From contig OY754469.1 in the NCBI GenBank assembly GCA_963575645.1, positions 50,426,753 through 50,490,752 of the forward strand: a DNA stretch of 64,000 nt, written 5' to 3'. A program made the position numbers and the translations under genes. This stretch comes from Xanthostigma xanthostigma. Taxonomy: Eukaryota; Arthropoda; Insecta; Raphidioptera; Raphidiidae. Of the stretch, positions 58,119-64,000 are shown one piece after another; the stretch's first letter is position 1, and every line of letters starts with the position of its first letter. Below the pieces are notes generated by a model. That model was not told the origin of the DNA. It did not search any database and was given only the letters and a program-made list of their open reading frames with translations.

Positions 58119-58591
58119 ATAGGTCATATGCATGAGACTCCAAATTGGTTTAAATTTTTATTTCGAAATATATATTAGTTCTTGATCATAACGTAATGGT
58201 TATTTTATTAATCTAATCACTGAAAAAAATACAACTAATAAAAAAGAAATGTGGAAAATAAGCGCTTTTTTCGAATTCTCAAAACGCATCGTGACGTCAG
58301 AGTATATATAAACAACAGTTTCCATGACAACGATGTCGTCTCACAGTAAGATTATGTCAGTATTTAGAGAAAACAACAAATAAACTTCATATTTTAGAAC
58401 ATTGACAATTTGACATCAAGGTTGACATGCATCGTATATCATGACGTCATATAAGCCCGCGAATTGAATGTGAAATTTAATATTTTTTTTCTTATGATAT
58501 TACATTTTTAAATGATTATCAATTTTTTCCGTATTATGGTTGACTAAATAATCTATTAAAAATATAAAAAAAATGCATGCATATGATCTAT
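58119..58591 (+). mobile_element. Family F MITE, copy F2 (uninterrupted)
   Basis: ATAGGTCATATGCATG at the left is mirrored by GCATGCATATGATCTAT at the right. It is collinear with F1 except that the T-run at 58483-58490 is intact, where F1 contains element B1. It serves as a natural empty site. Confidence 0.8.
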
Positions 58592-61110
58592 TTATATGAA
58601 AATAAATGTATTTTTGGTAAAAAGGTGCCCATTGTTGTGACCCGTGGAAGGATTATAAATCCCACAGATTAAACGCATTGTATTGTAAAAATATTTACCA
58701 TCTTGAAATAATATATACATATATATATATTTTTTGTTTTGTTTTTAACAGAACCATAAAACGGTTATACGACATCCGTGAACAATAAAACGGTATAAAG
58801 CTTGCAAAGTGTGTACTAAGTCGTGTGGCGTGTTATATAGAGGTAGGTATAGTTATACAACGAGGAAGTGCACCAGTTAGCAATGCCGGCCATGCCATGA
58901 GACCGACACCTAGGTGCACATAACGGGACTCGATCGCGGACGTTCAAGATATTGCGCGGATGTATCTATCTCTTACGGAATGACGCTGCCAAAGTGTCAA
59001 ATAATATTTATGCGCATCTAGTATAGGTACTCTATTCTCGTCCCAATGTAATGATGCTGAGAACACCAAGTTTTTACATTGAAAAATATTTTTTTACACC
59101 TATAAAATTGCCGCTTTTCATGTTTCCACATAGCGGTTGTAAAATGACACATTTACTAGTGCTGTAAAGTAAAACACAGACGAATTAACCAATTCAACAG
59201 TAATTTTCGTAAGTGACCTGTCATTTACCATTGAAAGTATATGCACGATAAATATTAGTACGCGTAATTTTCATAAACAAGGCATAAATCTGGCACGCAA
59301 AACTTTAACAAAAAATATTCACAATAAAAGCTGCGAAACCGAATTCTGAAAAGCTGCGAATATTAATGCGAGCGGAAATGCAAATATTCGTTACAACCCC
59401 ACTTAAAAAGCATAGCATCTAGGATAATTAATTTATGAAGATTACATCCAAGAAATAATAAAATTTTTTATCGATATTTAAACGCAAAAAATCTCTTTTA
59501 ATCTGCGGATTATAAACAATTATTGGTAACATTAAAAAAATGTTTTCGAGGAAAGTGTCGATGGGTTTTCCGCGATAATATTGTTTAGTTTAAAAGAATG
59601 TCTATTGTAAACAAACATATTCATCAAAAACAGTGGACAATTCTCTACCTTTAACTGTTAACAAATATTTAAGCTAGATCACCTTTGAAAAACGGATTTT
59701 ATTTACTTTTTACTGGTGAGTATTTTATACTTTAATTTTCCGGCACCAACAAAAAACAAGATTACAAATTATACTATTTTTCATGGTTTGAATTGAAATT
59801 TTGAAAGCCTGTATTTTCAGTGTTAAAGTTAAAAATAAAACATATTATGACAGAAATAAAAATTAAGATTATAAATAGTAGCTATATTCACTGCAACTCG
59901 GGCCTATTTAAAAAAATAAATAATTCCGACCCTCCTAAACTATGATAGCAGCTTTTCAAAATATAGCTTTTTATTCAAAAATGATTATCTCATCTTTCAC
60001 CGCCAGAATGTCGGTTTTATTTTCTAAATTGATACAAAACAAATTTAAAATTTGTCATTTTACAAAACCACTTATTACTTAATAGCTAAAAGATGTTAAT
60101 AACAATATTTCCTAAATTTTGTAAAAGTCCCCAGTTTTTAATTATGCATATTCAAAATAATGCGTTGGCAATCATGTAAACCAGTAACAATTGAGTATTA
60201 AGGATAATTAAATTATTACATCATAAATTATTATTACTGTCTTGTTTATGCTTTTCAGTAAAATTTTTGCTATGCAATTCTGACAAGCTTGACAGCTTGT
60301 AAAGTCCCCAAGATAATTATCTTATAAAACAAAAACAGTTTAGTCAACTCCCAAAAATTCTACAGAATATTTGGTACACGTCTTGATAATTAAATGGATT
60401 AATAACGGAAATGTCTCAAGTTTTTTTGTATATAATATATAATTATATATATGTATATCACATTATAATATATATATGTATTGTTATAATTTCGATATAA
60501 TATGTAATTTCCAGGAAGCGCTGACATCACCGATATAAATAAAAAAACCTAAGTCGCAGTGCAAAATCCTATCGATAATAATTAATTATTAGTGACAAGA
60601 TGTAATCTTTTTGTTTATGAAAAAAATAAAAAGTTAATCCCCTAACAACGAAATCAAGCAACGATTCTGACGGCAAAATCAACCTCGTTCGAAGCGGCTT
60701 TAAAGAATTGTTTTAAGAGATTAAATAGAATATCAGTAGGTGAGTTATTCTTTAAAAACGGTATCAGTAAAATTGTTTTACATCAAGACTCTATGGTCTA
60801 GCCGCAATAGGTCCCAACGCAATGGTGTAGGTGCCATTATACTATGTATATGGGTAAATACACTAAACATATTTTACATACATGTTTATAAAGTTTAAAA
60901 CCACAAGATGGTTATTTAAACTGGCAGTGTAATAATATTTATAAATTATAAGCATATTACGTTATCCTATTTGTGGTTATATCGATATTTCCACAGAACG
61001 GTTCACTTATTCACAAACCTCAAAGTTGGAAATGATGAAATTAATACCAATAAAAAATAATAATTAGAAACTATAATGGCCAAATTATGACGGTATAGAC
61101 ATTAAAAAAA
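58592..61110. other. Unassigned AT-rich sequence
   Basis: About 2.5 kb. It includes an AT/TATA simple-sequence tract at about 60429-60480 and a small GC-richer patch at about 58880-58980. No gene or bounded repeat was recognised. Confidence 0.4.
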
Positions 61111-62092
61111 ATTGGTTGTCTGTAAAGTCGGTTTACGGACGATAGTTTTACGTGATAACGTATTCCGTAATACATAACCTAAATTTATATAATAATTACA
61201 ATAATTCGAATCTATGATATTGCATCTTTCGCTTCAAATTTAGGTAAATTTTATTAAGTAGAATAATAAAACACTATAAAAAGTACACTATTATTATATA
61301 AAAAACAACTATGGCATGTATCTCTTTTGCGCATGCGCCGATTTTCCACAAAAAATTTACAAAAATTTCTAGTAAAAATAGATAGAGTAAAAATTGTTTT
61401 AAAAACTATATTATTATTATATAAAACATCATTATAAGAGATATATTCTTTTACGCATGCGCCGATGTTCCCCAAAAACAATAGGCCACTTCATATTTGC
61501 ATATCAAACATCCTCCCAAAATTTGGTTTCAATCCGCTTATCCTTGGTGTCGGAATGATAAGAAATGTCAAAAGTGACGTTTGCAACTGTCAAAGTATTA
61601 TGTTCTAATAATAATTAGTTATTCCAATAGTTAACTTAGAAGGCGTTGCATTTCACAAAATACTAATGTCAAAAAATTGAAATTAACATTAGAAATGCAG
61701 CCGTTTTCATGTTAAGACAAGACATACGTTATTTTCTAATTTCCATGTACGGCAAACAAAGACGACCGACCGCGTCGCGCGCGCGCCATGCATTAGACAA
61801 CATTGCATTTATACAGCTATTTTTCTATATAAATTTGTATAAAAAAACTGTTTAGGCAAATTCTGTTATACGAAATCTATGTAAAATGTTCTCCTCTTTC
61901 GTTTAAGACTGGTTTCAAACCGATCTGATTTAAATTGAGCGAGAAATTAGCAAAAAGCACGCACAGGGTCAGGCGGAACGTTACGCGTTAGGAACGTTAG
62001 GAACGTTACGTTACACTTTTTCGTGCATGCAGTCGGTGTTTTATCAATTTATAATATTGGTGATTCATCAATTTATAAGACGTTATCACGTC
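61111..62092 (-). mobile_element. Family A Helentron-like element, copy A12, longest chimeric form
   Basis: A-family ends enclose an H-type interior that also includes two inverted units of H's 122-bp tandem repeat (GCGCATGCGCCGAT at about 61328 and CGCATGCGCCGATG at about 61453). The GCAAATATGAAGAGG junction phrase (inverted here) is included as well. At 982 bp it is the most complete chimera. Confidence 0.85.
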
Positions 62093-62775
62093 AAAACACT
62101 TGGAATTGTGTATTTATTAAAATTAGGTCAAAATTCATTATCACAATTTCACAACATTTTCTTCCAAACATAAATATTTCTTTCCATTTACTAAACCCAA
62201 TTTGGAGGTGTACCAGTTTAGATATTTTGAATCAACTTTCAATTTTCATTACACTGCACTCTCAAATTATTATTTGATTGAAAATCGATAAATATAACAA
62301 TAATATGAAAGAAATAATAATCACAGAGAGATAACAATACTGTGACAAAATTACAATAAACCTGGCACATATGCAGTTAACGCTTAGGCTATTGTATAAA
62401 TTCTACATGTATTATGTAGGTATTATTGCCTGTACTTTGTATATATATTTATAATGGTGCATGGAACATATTATGTCACTATCTTATATATGTATCTTTT
62501 GAGTTTCCGCATTCCGAACCTTAGACGCAATACTCTCCGGGTATAATATTGTATCCATCTCCCATTTATTTACCTTACCGTAAACTGAAGTAGGTGGATC
62601 TGGGTGGAACTAAATGCAAAGGAAAAATTATGTACGTTAACATATTTTTCTAAAGATTTTTTTTCTTCTTTCTAATCTTAAGCCACGTGAAATAAAATAT
62701 TGCGACCGAGTTAAGACGCATTCAGACAGTAAGGGTAGATCTTATGAACTGTTCTGTCAATCTATCATATTATCA
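62093..62775. other. Unassigned sequence
   Basis: No supported feature. The 84-codon frame at 62023-62277 starts inside A12 and is not a gene. Confidence 0.4.
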
Positions 62776-63320
62776 TCATATATATATTAATACGTTAAGG
62801 TTAAGATGTTTGCCTCCCTTTTTAGAAAAAACCACACGATTTCTTCACATAAATTATATATCATTTTACAGATAATTGCTGCTCTATTGGCACCGACAAC
62901 TAAAAAATTTATTATTGCTTTTGTTTTTGTAAATTAATTAAAATACAGCAATTCTGAACAACGTCTGCCATCTCACGGCTTTAATTTTGAAACAACGTCA
63001 ACACTTCGATCTGTCATCTGACCTTCATATTGTAAATACTGCATACTGCCATCTGACGGTTTTAATTTTGAAACCGCGAGCAACGCTGAACAACGTCACA
63101 GCAATGCTGCATGATGCCATCTGACGGCTTAGCTCAACGCTTTTGCTACTTGCGCCTCTATATGACAATTTTAGTAAAATATTTCTTCGATCTGTTATAA
63201 GCAGTGTGCAAAATTAGAAACGAATTGAATACTTACCTGCAATCATATTTAAAAAATAATTTTGCAAAGTGATAATTATTATACTTATTTAGTGCGAATA
63301 ATTCGCACAGGTCACACTAG
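62776..63320 (+). mobile_element. Canonical non-autonomous Helitron, copy 2
   Basis: It starts TCATATATATTAATACG after an A and ends with GTGCGAATAATTCGCAC, spacer and CTAG before T. It is collinear with 25755-26349 but about 50 bp shorter, because internal CTTCATATTGTAATACAAC repeat units are missing. Confidence 0.8.
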
Positions 63321-63337
63321 TATATTATATATACTGG

Positions 63338-63592
63338 CCGCTACCCGTGGCTTCACACGCAATTGAGACGAAACAATGTTTTACAGCAGTATTTGAGTCA
63401 TGTAATTTACTATTGTTTTAGATAAATATGAACCCTTAAAATCCGCTTAAAGCTATTCTGACAACATATTACACACCGGTGCGTCGAACCCTTTCAAATG
63501 ATACCTCGATCGTCGAAATCAGTTCAGTTGTTCCAGAGAAAAACCCATTTAAAAAGAAACAAACAAATATACCTCTTTATATATTACTAGTG
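63338..63592 (+). mobile_element. Short retroelement-derived repeat
   Basis: It begins GGCCGCTACCCGTGGCTTCA and ends with GTCGAAATCAGTTCAGTTGT and CCTCTTTATATATTACTAG, the usual left and right phrases of truncated lepidopteran retroelements. Confidence 0.45.
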
Positions 63593-64000
63593 GCCCGATC
63601 AGGCTTCGCCCGAATTTATAGTTGGCTGCCGTTTTTTTCTAATATCGTTTCAATCAATTCACAAGAGTATTTAGCCGAAGACAGTTCAGTTAGGTACACA
63701 ACATTTTGATGTGAACGCACCTTAAGATTGTCTTCCCTTTTCTTATAATCTGTCTTACAAAGGAACTGTTAAGAAACTACCCTTGAAGACGACGGTGCAT
63801 ACGACCAAGACAACTTTCTCACGGCTGCAACAAAAGGCTAGAAGACGGTTAACGTGGCCAATGCCATAGGATCCCGGACATTCATGTTATGTTGAAGTAT
63901 TGCACCCAGAGGATCGCACACAAACGTGTGTACCTTTCTAATAATGGATTTACGGCATTCAAAACGAAAACGGCACTCTATTATCATTCATAAGAAATGT
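63593..64000 (+). mobile_element. Start of another retroelement-derived repeat, then unassigned
   Basis: TGGCCCGATCAGGCTTCGCC then CGAATTTATAG at 63592-63622 is a typical repeat left border abutting the preceding copy. Beyond about 63700 the sequence cannot be assigned, and the window ends before any right border. Confidence 0.35.

Overview
This looks like AT-rich nuclear DNA from a moth or butterfly (Lepidoptera). No complete protein-coding gene is visible. The longest uninterrupted reading frames are about 60-145 codons, and most lie inside repeats. The assignment to Lepidoptera rests on the repeats. I recognise several families common in moth and butterfly genomes: the AGGGTTCCGTAC element with a CTGT microsatellite, the AACCGACG...GGAGGAGG element, retroelement tails ending in TATTAGTATAGAT, and the short element ending in an AACCCGTC-T tail. 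The window reads as a gene-poor intergenic region or a very large intron, built from layered and nested transposons.

The dominant theme is small non-autonomous rolling-circle elements with Helentron/Helitron2 (HINE) architecture. These have an inverted repeat at the very 5' end, its partner set back from the 3' end, then a short hairpin, then a T-run, with insertion into T-tracts and no visible target duplication. At least four unrelated families share this plan: A (13 copies, GACGTGATAACGTC ends), H (AGGGTTCCGTAC ends, 37.5-39.0 kb, plus two isolated 3' ends), B (AACTTCCCGCT ends, 5.1-6.4 kb and 21.3-22.5 kb) and P (a compact 154-bp copy at 56.6 kb). B1 sits in a MITE whose second copy at 58.1 kb preserves the empty T-tract. 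Three A copies carry an interior homologous to H, so the families exchange interiors. A pair of canonical Helitron-type elements (5' TC, hairpin, 3' CTRR, A/T flanks) lies at 25.8 and 62.8 kb.

Other content: a hAT-like MITE with a perfect 8-bp duplication (22.6 kb, itself invaded by an H-type element); a second hAT-like element (52.5 kb); a pogo/Tigger-like MITE (7.0 kb); several long inverted-repeat (foldback) elements at 12.5, 40.5, 50.1, 54.4 and 57.6 kb; paired MITE families at 8.2/23.8 kb and 14.4/36.2 kb; two tRNA-derived SINE-like units (12.1 and 17.8 kb); and truncated retroelement tails. A further group (about 0.5, 8.0, 9.1, 37.1 and 40.0 kb) places a hammerhead-ribozyme-like core, CUGAAGA...GAAA, in or near the apex of a foldback or in a related degenerate unit.

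Host coding content is doubtful. Short stretches at 24.3, 35.4, 43.4 and 47.3-48.0 kb have protein-like composition and could be exons or decayed gene fragments, but I recognise no family in them. A CCAAT/TATA-containing segment near 45.3 kb resembles a promoter with no gene attached. Stretches without an assignment are listed so that blank DNA is not mistaken for unread DNA.
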